Below are positions 1 through 7,448 of a stretch of DNA of 64,000 nucleotides, piece by piece; position 1 is the first letter of the stretch; every line of letters starts with the position of its first letter. This stretch comes from Caulobacter zeae (lineage in GTDB: Bacteria; Pseudomonadota; Alphaproteobacteria; Caulobacterales; Caulobacteraceae). The notes beneath the pieces are model-generated. The model saw only the letters and a list, made by a program, of their open reading frames with translations, did no database searches and had not been told where the DNA came from. The stretch spans positions 248,001-312,000 of the forward strand of contig NZ_PJRS01000022.1 of the NCBI RefSeq assembly GCF_002858925.1, in the 5' to 3' direction. A program made the position numbers and the translations under genes.

Positions 1-1885
1 GGTTGGCCGAGCGGATGTCGCGCGACTGGGTGATCCGGCCCCGGAAGCCGGGGAAGAACTCGTTGGTGGCGCCCAGCTTCCACGACCAGATCGAGCCGGT
101 GGTGTCGTAGTCGCTGATACGGGCGGCGGCGTTGACTTCCAGCTTGTTGAGCACCGGCACGTCGCGGACGACGGGCACCAGCACTTCGGCGAAGGCTTCC
201 TTGACCGTGAAGCTGCCCGACATCGCCGAGAAGCTGAACGAGGTGAAGGCCTTGGCCGTGTCGAGCGCGCCGACCGAGCGGTCGACCGACTCCTTGCGGG
301 CCTCGCCGCCGACGGCGATCGAGACGGGACCGGCCGGCAGTTCGAAGGGCTCGCCGCGCAGGCTGAAGCCGCCGACGTCGAGCTTGGAAGTCTCGCGCAT
401 GCTGGGCGTGCCGGTGACATAGGCAATGGCTTCGGCCGACGGCGCGCCTTCGCCGAACAGGTTGATCGGCACGCAGTTGCTGGTCGGGTTGGTCAGGGCG
501 ACGCGGCAGACGGCCTGGCCGGTGGTCGGGCTGATCACCGAGTCCACGGCGTTGGCGTAGTTCTGGGTCAGCAGGAACCCGGGGGTGTCGATGTTGTTCT
601 CGTTCTCCCCGTGGCTGTAGTAGGCGCTCCAGCGCCAGCCGTCGCCGAACGAACCGTCCAGCGCGATCGTGCCTTGCGTCGCCACGCGTTCGAAGTCGAT
701 GGTCGAGTACGACAGGTCGCTGTTGAAGCGGCCCATGGTGAACTGGGTCTCGCCGGCGTTGGCCAGGGCGGTGCGCACGGCGGTCGGCAGGAAGGCGTTG
801 TCGGCCTTGATCGTCAGGTTGCCGCGGTTGTGGTCGCCGAACCAGACGTAGTCGTTCCACATCCGCGAGTGGCGCAACTCGGCGGTCAGCTTGACGCTGT
901 CGGTCAGGTCGTAGGTGACGCTGGCCATGGTGGCGTAGCGGCGCTGGGGCGTGACCAGCGGCGACAGGTCGTCGTTCGAGGGGCCTTCGCCGCCGATCGA
1001 GTTGGTGCCGCTGACCGTGCCGTAGTCGAAGTCGCGCAGGCTGCCGTCGGGATTGAAGGCCTTGCCCTTCAGCACGCCCGACATGATCAGGCCGCCATAG
1101 GCCGCGTTCGAGAAGCCGACGTCAGGCGCCAGCTTGTAGCGGCCGTCGCCGTTCGGAACCGTGGCCCAGCGGCCGATGTCGGGACGGCTGTTCTTGGGAA
1201 CCACGCCTTCGTTGTTGAGGAACTCGCCGCCGATCACGAAGTGGCCGCGGCCGTCGGCGAAGCCCGTGCCCCAGGCGCCTTCGACACGCACCTGCTCGGC
1301 GTCGTCAAAGGACGAGATGCCGCCTTCGACGCCCAGCTTTCCGCCGGTGAAGTTGCGGTCGATCATGATGTTGGCCACGCCCGCCACGGCGCCCGAGCCC
1401 CAGGCGGCCGAGGCGCCGCCGGTGACGACGTCGACGCCCTTGACCAGCACGCTGGGCACCACGTTCAGGTCGTTCTCGCCCGAGAAGCGGCGGCCGTCGA
1501 TCAGCACCAGGGTGCGGCTAATGCCCAGGCCGCGCAGGTCGAGCGGCGCATTGCCGGCGCCGGTGTTGGTGCCGGTGGTCTGGGCCGAGGTGGTGGCGCG
1601 GAACTGCGGCAGGTCGTTCAGGGCCGCGGCGATGTTCGGGCGCGCGCCGACGGCCAGGTCGGCATCGGTGACGCGGACGGTCGGGGTCGGGGCCTGGAAG
1701 CCGGCGCGGTCGATGCGCGAGGCGGTGACGACGATCTCGCCGACGCTGTCGTCGGCCTTGTCGCCCGAGGTCTGGGCCAGGGCGGCGCCGTGAAGGGCGA
1801 GCGCCGCGGGCAGGATGCTGGCGCCGATCAGCAGGGCGCGGCGGGAGTGACGTGAAAATGCCAAGTGAGATCCCCTCTCAAACAT
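1..1885 (-). CDS. TonB-dependent receptor, 3' end cut by the window
   Basis: Outer-membrane gated transporter energised by TonB. About 628 residues are visible and the C-terminal barrel runs off the left edge. After a signal peptide (RRALLIGASILPAALALHG, then AQ) comes a TonB-box-like VGEIVVTASRI and a plug domain with LDLRGLGISRTLVLIDGRR and GGASAAWGSGAVAGVANI, then barrel strands. Two starts are possible. ATG at 1885 gives a slightly longer N-terminus. TTG at 1864 has the better ribosome site (GAGGGG, 7 nt upstream). The gene is the only one downstream of a tandem glycine riboswitch on the same strand, so its expression probably follows glycine. The substrate cannot be read from the sequence; an amino acid, peptide or metallophore is inferred from the riboswitch only. 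Confidence 0.93.
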   Translation of the reverse strand, partial: MFERGSHLAFSRHSRRALLIGASILPAALALHGAALAQTSGDKADDSVGEIVVTASRIDRAGFQAPTPTVRVTDADLAVGARPNIAAALNDLPQFRATTSAQTTGTNTGAGNAPLDLRGLGISRTLVLIDGRRFSGENDLNVVPSVLVKGVDVVTGGASAAWGSGAVAGVANIMIDRNFTGGKLGVEGGISSFDDAEQVRVEGAWGTGFADGRGHFVIGGEFLNNEGVVPKNSRPDIGRWATVPNGDGRYKLAPDVGFSNAAYGGLIMSGVLKGKAFNPDGSLRDFDYGTVSGTNSIGGEGPSNDDLSPLVTPQRRYATMASVTYDLTDSVKLTAELRHSRMWNDYVWFGDHNRGNLTIKADNAFLPTAVRTALANAGETQFTMGRFNSDLSYSTIDFERVATQGTIALDGSFGDGWRWSAYYSHGENENNIDTPGFLLTQNYANAVDSVISPTTGQAVCRVALTNPTSNCVPINLFGEGAPSAEAIAYVTGTPSMRETSKLDVGGFSLRGEPFELPAGPVSIAVGGEARKESVDRSVGALDTAKAFTSFSFSAMSGSFTVKEAFAEVLVPVVRDVPVLNKLEVNAAARISDYDTTGSIWSWKLGATNEFFPGFRGRITQSRDIRSAN

Positions 1886-1912
1886 GCAGTCGACAGTCGC
1901 CCCCGCCCCGAG

Positions 1913-1983
1913 CCGTCCATGATCTGGACGGTCCAGCAGCCGCGATCCGCCAGCGGCGCACCACGCGCCGCTCGCCAGATCGC
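1913..1983 (-). promoter_or_regulatory. Possible expression platform of the glycine riboswitch
   Basis: Two hairpins lie between the riboswitch and the TonB receptor start. One has ends GCGATC/GATCGC and an inner stem GCGGCGC/GCGCCGC (1942-1983). The other is CCGTCC-7 nt-GGACGG (1913-1931). Neither is followed by a T-run, so control at translation is more likely than an intrinsic terminator. The structures are seen; the switching role is inferred. Confidence 0.4.
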
Positions 1984-1990
1984 AAGGCGT

Positions 1991-2190
1991 TCCTCTGCCC
2001 CCGCTGTCCTGTTGGCCTGAGAGATTCGGAACGCACCGCGCCCTTGCTCCTTCGGCGAGACGCTCCTCGTGGAGGCGCGCCTGCTTTCCAGCGTCCTTGT
2101 GCTCCGCGGTCCTTTTGCCTGAGCGTTTCCGGGGCGGTTGCGCCTTCGGCGTCGGGTAGAACCTGATCTCTTCCGCAAGAGCGAGGACCA
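1991..2190 (-). promoter_or_regulatory. Tandem glycine riboswitch
   Basis: Two consecutive glycine aptamers read on the minus strand. The 5' aptamer (about 2176-2104) has GCCGAAGGCGCAACCGCCCC followed by GGAAACGCTCAGGCAAAAGG. The 3' aptamer (about 2096-1991) has CGCCGAAGGAGCAAG followed by GAATCTCTCAGGCCAACAGG. Both carry the GCCGAAGG-AGCAA and CTCAGGCAAAAGGAC signatures of the family. The next gene on that strand is the TonB receptor that starts about 105 bases further on. This class usually controls gcv genes or sodium/amino acid symporters. Confidence 0.9.
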
Positions 2191-2437
2191 GTTAGGCCGG
2201 GCGTTCCGATGTCGGCAAAACCGCCGGAAGCGGCACGTTTTCGCCGCGCCTCGACCGATGCGCGGGCACGTTCTTCCTGAAGTTCAACCCAGGGGATCGC
2301 GGCGTCGCCCGTCGGTTTCAGCCGATCGGGGCCCCGTGACAGGTCGGTGACAGCTTCACGGCGCGGACGTCCGGCATAAAAATGGGCTGGCGCTCGGCCC
2401 GGCAGGCCAATTTGCACAAATAAAGATCAGAAATTGA

Positions 2438-3529
2438 TCAATCCACGGGCGCCTGATTGCGATCGCCCCGGGCGCGACGCCAGCGGGCCAGCATCTCCTC
2501 GCGCCTTCCCTGGTCGAAATTCGCCAGCAGGGCCGGTCCGACCCGGATCGGCCGGCCGCCCGGCGGCGGGGCCGCGCTCAGCCCCTCGCGGATGGGCGTC
2601 AGCCGCGCCTGCGCCAGACGCCGCTGACCCTCCTCCGACATCAGGTAGTCGAGGAACAGGCGCGCGGCCTTCGGGTGCGGCGCCGACCGGGTGATGAAAG
2701 CCACCCGCGCGATCGACAGGTAGTAGTCGCTGGGCGTGACATAGCCGATGTCCGGCCCCTGCCCTCGCGCCCACCAGTCGGCGTAGGAGCGGTTCATGTC
2801 GTAGGCCAGCAGGTGCTGGCCGGCCGTGACGCTGGCCAGGATCGGCGCGCCGGGCACATAGAGGCCGGGATCCGAAGCGGCCAGGGCGTCGTACAGCGCC
2901 CAGGCGTCCGGATAGACCACCGTGTCGCTGGACATGTAGAGGAACCCGACCCCGCTCTTTTCCGGGTCGTACATGGCGATCCTGCCGCGCCAGCGGGCCG
3001 GGTCGTCGCGCAGGGCCCCCAGCAGCGCCGCATGGCTGCGCGGCACGTCCTCCTCTTTCAGCAGGCGCTTGTTGTAGGCGAAGACGATCGGCTCGGCGGT
3101 GACCCCGAAGCCCTGGTCTCGCCACACCGCCCAGGCCGGCAGGTGGCGGGCCTCGGGGCTGCGATAGGTCTGGGCGTAGCCGTCGTTGATCAGCTTGACC
3201 TGGATGTCCATCGACGAGCTCCAGGCCACGTCGGCGACGGGCGCGCCGCTGTCGGTCTCGGCCATCACCCGCGCCTGCAGGGGGCGGGCGGCGACCTCGA
3301 CCATAGTCAGCTTGATCTTGGGAAACCGCTTGCGGAACCCCTCGGCCACCGGGCCGTAGACGCCGGTGTTCACATAGACGACCACCTTGCCCTCGCGATG
3401 TGCGCCCATCACGTCCCAGCGGCTGGTCGCCTGGCCCTCGACGCGCGGCGCGCAGCCCGCCGCCAGCGCAGCCAGGCCCGCCGCGCCGATCAGACCCAGC
3501 GCCCGGCGTCTCTTGACCTCGACTGTCAA
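2438..3529 (-). CDS. Orphan extracellular solute-binding lipoprotein (COG1840/PgtC-like)
   Basis: Periplasmic binding protein of the Fe(3+)/phosphoglycerate type, about 363 residues. The N-terminus KRRRALGLIGAAGLAALAAGC is a lipoprotein signal with the lipidated cysteine near residue 26. It is followed by GKVVVYVNTGVYGPVAEGF, the usual first strand of the family, and by VAFITRSAPHPKAARLFLDYLMSEEGQ near the end. No ATG is available in frame; TTG at 3529 is the best start, so the first residues are uncertain. No permease or ATPase gene lies beside it. Instead it is divergent, 57 bases away, from an OmpR-type regulator and its kinase. In the PgtABC system a homologous binding protein feeds a signal to a kinase, and that role is inferred here. 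Confidence 0.82.
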   Translation of the reverse strand: MTVEVKRRRALGLIGAAGLAALAAGCAPRVEGQATSRWDVMGAHREGKVVVYVNTGVYGPVAEGFRKRFPKIKLTMVEVAARPLQARVMAETDSGAPVADVAWSSSMDIQVKLINDGYAQTYRSPEARHLPAWAVWRDQGFGVTAEPIVFAYNKRLLKEEDVPRSHAALLGALRDDPARWRGRIAMYDPEKSGVGFLYMSSDTVVYPDAWALYDALAASDPGLYVPGAPILASVTAGQHLLAYDMNRSYADWWARGQGPDIGYVTPSDYYLSIARVAFITRSAPHPKAARLFLDYLMSEEGQRRLAQARLTPIREGLSAAPPPGGRPIRVGPALLANFDQGRREEMLARWRRARGDRNQAPVD

Positions 3530-3586
3530 TCGGCGTCGGATGGCCGGCGCTCCCCTCGTTTCGCGTCGTGACCCGCTACATCCCCG

Positions 3587-4249
3587 ATGAAGATACTCGT
3601 TGTCGAGGATGATCCGCCTCTGCGCCGCTCGCTGACCGCCACCCTCGAGAGCGAGGGCCACCAGGCGATCTGCGCCGAGACCGGCGAGGCGGCGCTCGCC
3701 CTGGCCCTGCCCGGCGACTTCGACGCCATGATCCTCGACATCGGCCTGCCCGACATCGACGGCTTCGAGATCCTGTCGCGCCTGCGCCGTGAGGGCTTTT
3801 CCACCCCGATCGTCGTGCTGACCGCCCGCGACGCCGTGCAGGACCGCATCGCCGGCCTGGACATGGGCGCCGACGACTATGTGCTCAAACCTTTCGACCC
3901 GTTCGAGCTGGTCGCCCGGGTGCGCGCCGTGGTCCGCCGCAAGAGCGGCTATGCCGCCCGCATCGTCACCCTGGGCTCGCTGACCTGCGACTGGGAGGCC
4001 GGCGCGGCCTGGGTCGGCCAGCGGCGGCTGGACCTGCGCCCCCGCGAGTGGGCCGTGCTCAAGGCCCTGGCCATGCGTCCCGGACGGGTGGTCGACCGCG
4101 GCCAGCTGGCGGCCGAGGTGTTTCCCGACGAGCAGCCGGCCTCGCCCAACGCCCTTGAGGTGCATGTGGGCCGGCTGCGCCGCAAGCTTCAGCCCGACGG
4201 CCCGCAGTTGCAGACCCTGCGCGGCGCCGGCTACCGGCTGGATCCGTGA
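3587..4249 (+). CDS. OmpR-family response regulator (TctD/QseB-like)
   Basis: Cytoplasmic transcription regulator of 220 residues. The receiver domain (1-115) has the acidic pair ED at 7-8, the phospho-acceptor D51 in ILDIGLPDIDGFE, the threonine of VVLTARDA and the lysine of VLKPFDPFE. The C-terminal winged helix (about 128-220) ends in the typical LEVHVGRLRRKL and LRGAGYRLDP. The stop codon overlaps the GTG start of the kinase gene by four bases, so the two are translationally coupled. The gene is divergent from a binding lipoprotein, which it may control or whose signal it may receive. Confidence 0.93.
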   Translation: MKILVVEDDPPLRRSLTATLESEGHQAICAETGEAALALALPGDFDAMILDIGLPDIDGFEILSRLRREGFSTPIVVLTARDAVQDRIAGLDMGADDYVLKPFDPFELVARVRAVVRRKSGYAARIVTLGSLTCDWEAGAAWVGQRRLDLRPREWAVLKALAMRPGRVVDRGQLAAEVFPDEQPASPNALEVHVGRLRRKLQPDGPQLQTLRGAGYRLDP

Positions 4250-5610
4250 GGCGGCGGCGCCCGCCCAGCCTCGTCGCCCGCCTGCTGATCGCCCAGGTGG
4301 CGCCGCTGGCCCTGCTGGGCGCGGCGCTGGCCCTGGCCGGCGCCCTGGCCGCCCACCAGGTGGTGGAAAAGACCTCCGACCGGCTGCTGGCTGGTTCGGT
4401 GGCCTCGATCGTCGCCCAGATCGGCGCCGAGGACGGCCGCGCCAAGGTCGCCCTGCCGCCCTGGTCGCTGGGCCTGCTCGACAGCCCCGAGCGCGACGCG
4501 GTGTTCTACGCCGTGCGGCAGGGTCCGAGGCTGGTGACCGGCTATGACGACCTGCCCCATCCGCCGGCCCCGCCGCCCAACGAGACCGACTTCGCCTACG
4601 CCGACATGCGCGGCTATCCCGTGCGCATCGCCCAGGCGACGGTGATGGTGCCGGGCGTGGCCGACCCCGTGGTTGTCGCCGTCGCCCAGAGCCTGGACTC
4701 TCGCCGCGCCAGCGTGCGCGAGTTGCAGTTCAACTTCATCATCCTGCCGCTGCTGCTTGTGCTGGTCGCCGCCGCCCTGGTCATCCCGGCCGTGACCTGG
4801 GGCCTGGCCCCGTTGCGCAGCCTGACCGCCGACCTGACCCGCCGCGCCCAGTCCTCGCGGCCCGATTTCGCGCCGGTGCGCGACCTGGACGCCCCGGCCG
4901 AGCTGTCGCCGGTGGTGGCGGCCTTCAACCGCCTGATGCCGAGCCTTGAGCGCTTCACCAAGGCGCTGGAGCGGTTCTCGGCCGACGCCTCGCACCAGCT
5001 GCGCACGCCGCTGTCGGTGATCATCGCCAACCTCGCCCTGGTCGAGCGCACGATCGACGCAGAGCCGCAGAAATCGCTGCTGAAGGACTCGATGGCCGCC
5101 GCCGCCAACCTGCGCCAGGTGCTCAGCCAGCTGCTGGCCCTGGCCCGCTCTGAGGCCGCCGCCGTCGAGGGGATCAGCGACCTGCGGCTGCTCGTCGAGA
5201 CCATCGCCGCCGAGGTGGCGCGGGACTATCCGGACGTGGTCTTCCGCCGCCGCCTGCCCGAAACCGCCATCGCGGCCGGCAATGCGGTGCTGGTCGGCGA
5301 GCTCCTGCGCAACCTGGTGTTCAACGCCTGCGCCTATGGCCACGGAAGCGTGTCGCTGGTGGTCGCGGCCGACAGCGCGGGACTTCGGCTGACGCTCTGG
5401 GACCACGGCCCCGGCGTTCTCCTTGAGGAGATCGGCCGCATCTTCAGCCCGTTCTTCCGGGGCAAGAGCAAGACCGAGACGAACGGCGCGGGCCTTGGCC
5501 TGGCGATCGTGCGCTCGATCGCCCAGCGGCTCGACATCGGCCTGGCCGCGCGCACGCGCGCGCCGCGGCCGGGGCTGGTGGTGGAACTGCGGTTCGCCGC
5601 GGCCGACTAG
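4246..5610 (+). CDS. Sensor histidine kinase (TctE-like)
   Basis: Inner-membrane kinase of 454 residues, partner of the regulator just upstream (GTGA overlap, GTG start). Two membrane segments (about residues 10-33 and 162-185) flank a periplasmic domain. A HAMP-like linker follows, then the H-box SADASHQLRTPLSVI around residue 250, an N-box LLRNLVFNACAYG and G-boxes DHGPGV and GAGLGLAIV. The stop TAG overlaps tail to tail with the stop of the convergent small gene (shared CTAG). The signal is unknown; a ligand of the neighbouring binding protein is a reasonable inference. Confidence 0.92.
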   Translation: MRRRRPPSLVARLLIAQVAPLALLGAALALAGALAAHQVVEKTSDRLLAGSVASIVAQIGAEDGRAKVALPPWSLGLLDSPERDAVFYAVRQGPRLVTGYDDLPHPPAPPPNETDFAYADMRGYPVRIAQATVMVPGVADPVVVAVAQSLDSRRASVRELQFNFIILPLLLVLVAAALVIPAVTWGLAPLRSLTADLTRRAQSSRPDFAPVRDLDAPAELSPVVAAFNRLMPSLERFTKALERFSADASHQLRTPLSVIIANLALVERTIDAEPQKSLLKDSMAAAANLRQVLSQLLALARSEAAAVEGISDLRLLVETIAAEVARDYPDVVFRRRLPETAIAAGNAVLVGELLRNLVFNACAYGHGSVSLVVAADSAGLRLTLWDHGPGVLLEEIGRIFSPFFRGKSKTETNGAGLGLAIVRSIAQRLDIGLAARTRAPRPGLVVELRFAAAD

Positions 5611-5933
5611 GCCCGCTCGACCATGCGGCGGAAGATGTCGTCCAGGCGCGCGCCGGCCGGCTTTTCGGCGACGGGGGCGGCGGCCTTGATCGGCTCGGGC
5701 GTCGGCTCGCAATAGGCCTTCAGGAAGCCTGACTCGACGGTCACCGCGTCCTCGTTGGCGGCCGGGGTGCAGCCGAAGACGTTGCGCAGGGCCAGGGCCA
5801 TCGCCTCGCCCTCGCTGAGGGCCGCCTGGGCCTCGACCACCGGCGCCGCATCGTCGAAGACCTGCTCGAACACCTGGTAGGGCAGGTTCGCCTGGTTGAT
5901 CATCGAGAACAGTCGGTTGACGTCGCCAGCCAT
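5607..5933 (-). CDS. Small BcsR/BcsP-like protein, last gene of the cellulose operon
   Basis: 108 residues, soluble, no signal. The N-terminus DVNRLFSMINQANLPYQVFEQ resembles the short motif shared by the cellulose accessory proteins BcsR and BcsP (D-x-x-x-L-F, then Y-x-x-F). The rest is rich in Ala and Pro (EPTPEPIKAAAPVAEKP) and ends in an amphipathic helix LDDIFRRMVERA. It follows bcsZ by 32 bases in the same direction, so it belongs to the operon. BcsR and BcsP-type proteins help regulate or localise the synthase. Position is solid; family membership is a weak match by eye. Confidence 0.55.
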   Translation of the reverse strand: MAGDVNRLFSMINQANLPYQVFEQVFDDAAPVVEAQAALSEGEAMALALRNVFGCTPAANEDAVTVESGFLKAYCEPTPEPIKAAAPVAEKPAGARLDDIFRRMVERA

Positions 5934-5965
5934 GGTTCGGCTCCACCGCTTCCAGCGGTACGGGG

Positions 5966-6964
5966 TTAAGGTCGTTCTCGTCCCTTCTCCCGACCCGCCA
6001 TTTCGGCGAGCAGGCCAAGGGCCGAAGAATAGTACGTGCGATCCGGCGACGCTCCCCGCAGCGCCTGGATCGACGGGTCGTTCAAGGCCAGGGCGGCGAT
6101 GGCGACACCGCCTCCAGATAGCGGAAAGTCGGCTTCCCGCCCGTCGGACATATTGACCCATGCCGGTGGCGCTTTTTGGGCTTGAATCTTTCCGCGCCAA
6201 TATGCGGCGGTCTCGCGCGCCAGCGAATCTTCGCCTCCCCAGGCCAGGTAAAGGGGCACGCGAATGGCGTCAAAGCCGAATAATGGAGGTTTTTCGGGCG
6301 CTAAGGCCAAGCTGCCGTCATTGCGCACCAGAAGCCAGTCGGGAGGCAGCTTCTGCGCGCCGAACCGCCCCTCGCCGGCCAGTTTCACCCCATCGGCGAC
6401 CAGGGTGCGCCAAGGCGCCGCAGGGCCGTCCTCGGCGGCGAAGTCCTTCAGCGCCGGCAGCACGAAATAGGATGGGTTGACGACTACCCCCGCCGGGCTG
6501 CGAAAGCCTTCCAGGCCAGGCAGCAGTACGGTGCGGCCGCCGACCTCGACCACCAGCCGCTCGGACACCGCCTCGCGCATGGCCTTGGAGGCGGCCAGGT
6601 ATTCGTCGTTCTTCCAGCGCCGACCGGCCCGCAGCAGCGCCCAGGCCGCCAGGATGTCGCCGTCCGACGCGTTGTTCTCGTCGGCGACGGCGGGCTTCGT
6701 CCGGGGGTCGTAGCGCCAGGCCAGCAGCGGCGCGTTCTTGCGGACGAGATTGCTCCGCGTCCAGGTCCAGGCCTTGTCGAAGGCCTCGCGGTCGCCGCGC
6801 CCCTCGGCCAGCAGCATGGTCCAGCCCTGGCTCTCGCTGTGGCTGACCCCGCCGTTCTCGGGATCGATGGTGCGGCCGTCGGGCTGCACATAGGTCGCCT
6901 TGAACTGCGCCCAGCCGTCCGGCGGCCGAGCGCAGGCGCTCCCGGCGGCGGTGATCAGCACCAC
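5966..6964 (-). CDS. bcsZ: Endo-1,4-beta-glucanase, GH8 (BcsZ)
   Basis: Periplasmic cellulase that accompanies bacterial cellulose synthases. The GH8 acid glutamate lies in SHSESQGWTM and the acidic pair in ENNASDGDILAAWALL, as in BcsZ; the fold continues to the C-terminus (about 332 residues, E. coli 368). GTG at 6964 is the first recognised start codon, but the hydrophobic run LLAVVLITAAGSACA begins before it, so the true start may be an unusual codon a little upstream, near the bcsD stop. The gene follows bcsD by about ten bases. Confidence 0.9.
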   Translation of the reverse strand: MVLITAAGSACARPPDGWAQFKATYVQPDGRTIDPENGGVSHSESQGWTMLLAEGRGDREAFDKAWTWTRSNLVRKNAPLLAWRYDPRTKPAVADENNASDGDILAAWALLRAGRRWKNDEYLAASKAMREAVSERLVVEVGGRTVLLPGLEGFRSPAGVVVNPSYFVLPALKDFAAEDGPAAPWRTLVADGVKLAGEGRFGAQKLPPDWLLVRNDGSLALAPEKPPLFGFDAIRVPLYLAWGGEDSLARETAAYWRGKIQAQKAPPAWVNMSDGREADFPLSGGGVAIAALALNDPSIQALRGASPDRTYYSSALGLLAEMAGREKGRERP

Positions 6965-6974
6965 CGCCAGCAGC

Positions 6975-7448
6975 CTAGACGCGGTGCTCGAACACCAGCG
7001 GAGAAGCCAGGGGATCGCGGCAGGTGGTGACCCCGCCCGGGCTTCCCTGCGCCGCCAGCCAGGCGCCGTAGGCGCCCGCCAGAAGCTCGGCCATGAGCGG
7101 CGGCCAGGCGCGCTTGTCGTCGTCTTCGAGAACATTCGGACAGGCCCCATGGGTGATGAGGATGTGGTCTTCGGCCACGGCGAGCTGCACCCAACCCCAG
7201 TCCATGGCGTCCAGGATCTCGTTCAGCCGCACTTCCAGCTCGTCCAGCGTCTCGAGCTTGGGCAGGGCGTGGCGGCGGGCCATCCGCTCGCCGGTGGCGC
7301 ACAGGAAGCGCTTGACCGCGCCCTTGTCGGCGACGGCCGCCAGCTCGTCGGCCAGCGCCGCCAGGAACGGCGCCCACTGGCCGCTGACCCGCCGCCGACG
7401 CAGGTAGCCGAGATCCTTGGACCGGGGATCGAACTCGCTGGCGCTCAT
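6975..7448 (-). CDS. bcsD: Cellulose synthase subunit D
   Basis: 157-residue cytoplasmic protein of the AxCesD/BcsD family, which forms ring-like octamers that arrange glucan export in cellulose ribbon producers. Seen: FDPRSKDLGYLRRRRVSGQWAPFL at the N-terminus, and the family block GWVQLAVAEDHILITHGACPN in the second half. The ATG overlaps the bcsC stop by four bases. The presence of bcsD beside a bcsAB fusion points to a type I, Komagataeibacter-like operon. No gene for CcpAx (BcsH) was seen. Confidence 0.9.
   Translation of the reverse strand: MSASEFDPRSKDLGYLRRRRVSGQWAPFLAALADELAAVADKGAVKRFLCATGERMARRHALPKLETLDELEVRLNEILDAMDWGWVQLAVAEDHILITHGACPNVLEDDDKRAWPPLMAELLAGAYGAWLAAQGSPGGVTTCRDPLASPLVFEHRV

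Noticed and set aside
611..1855. Long reading frame of 414 codons on the plus strand opposite the TonB receptor
   Set aside because: Antisense shadow of the high-GC receptor gene; low-complexity His/Val/Gly-rich translation without homology signals or ribosome site.
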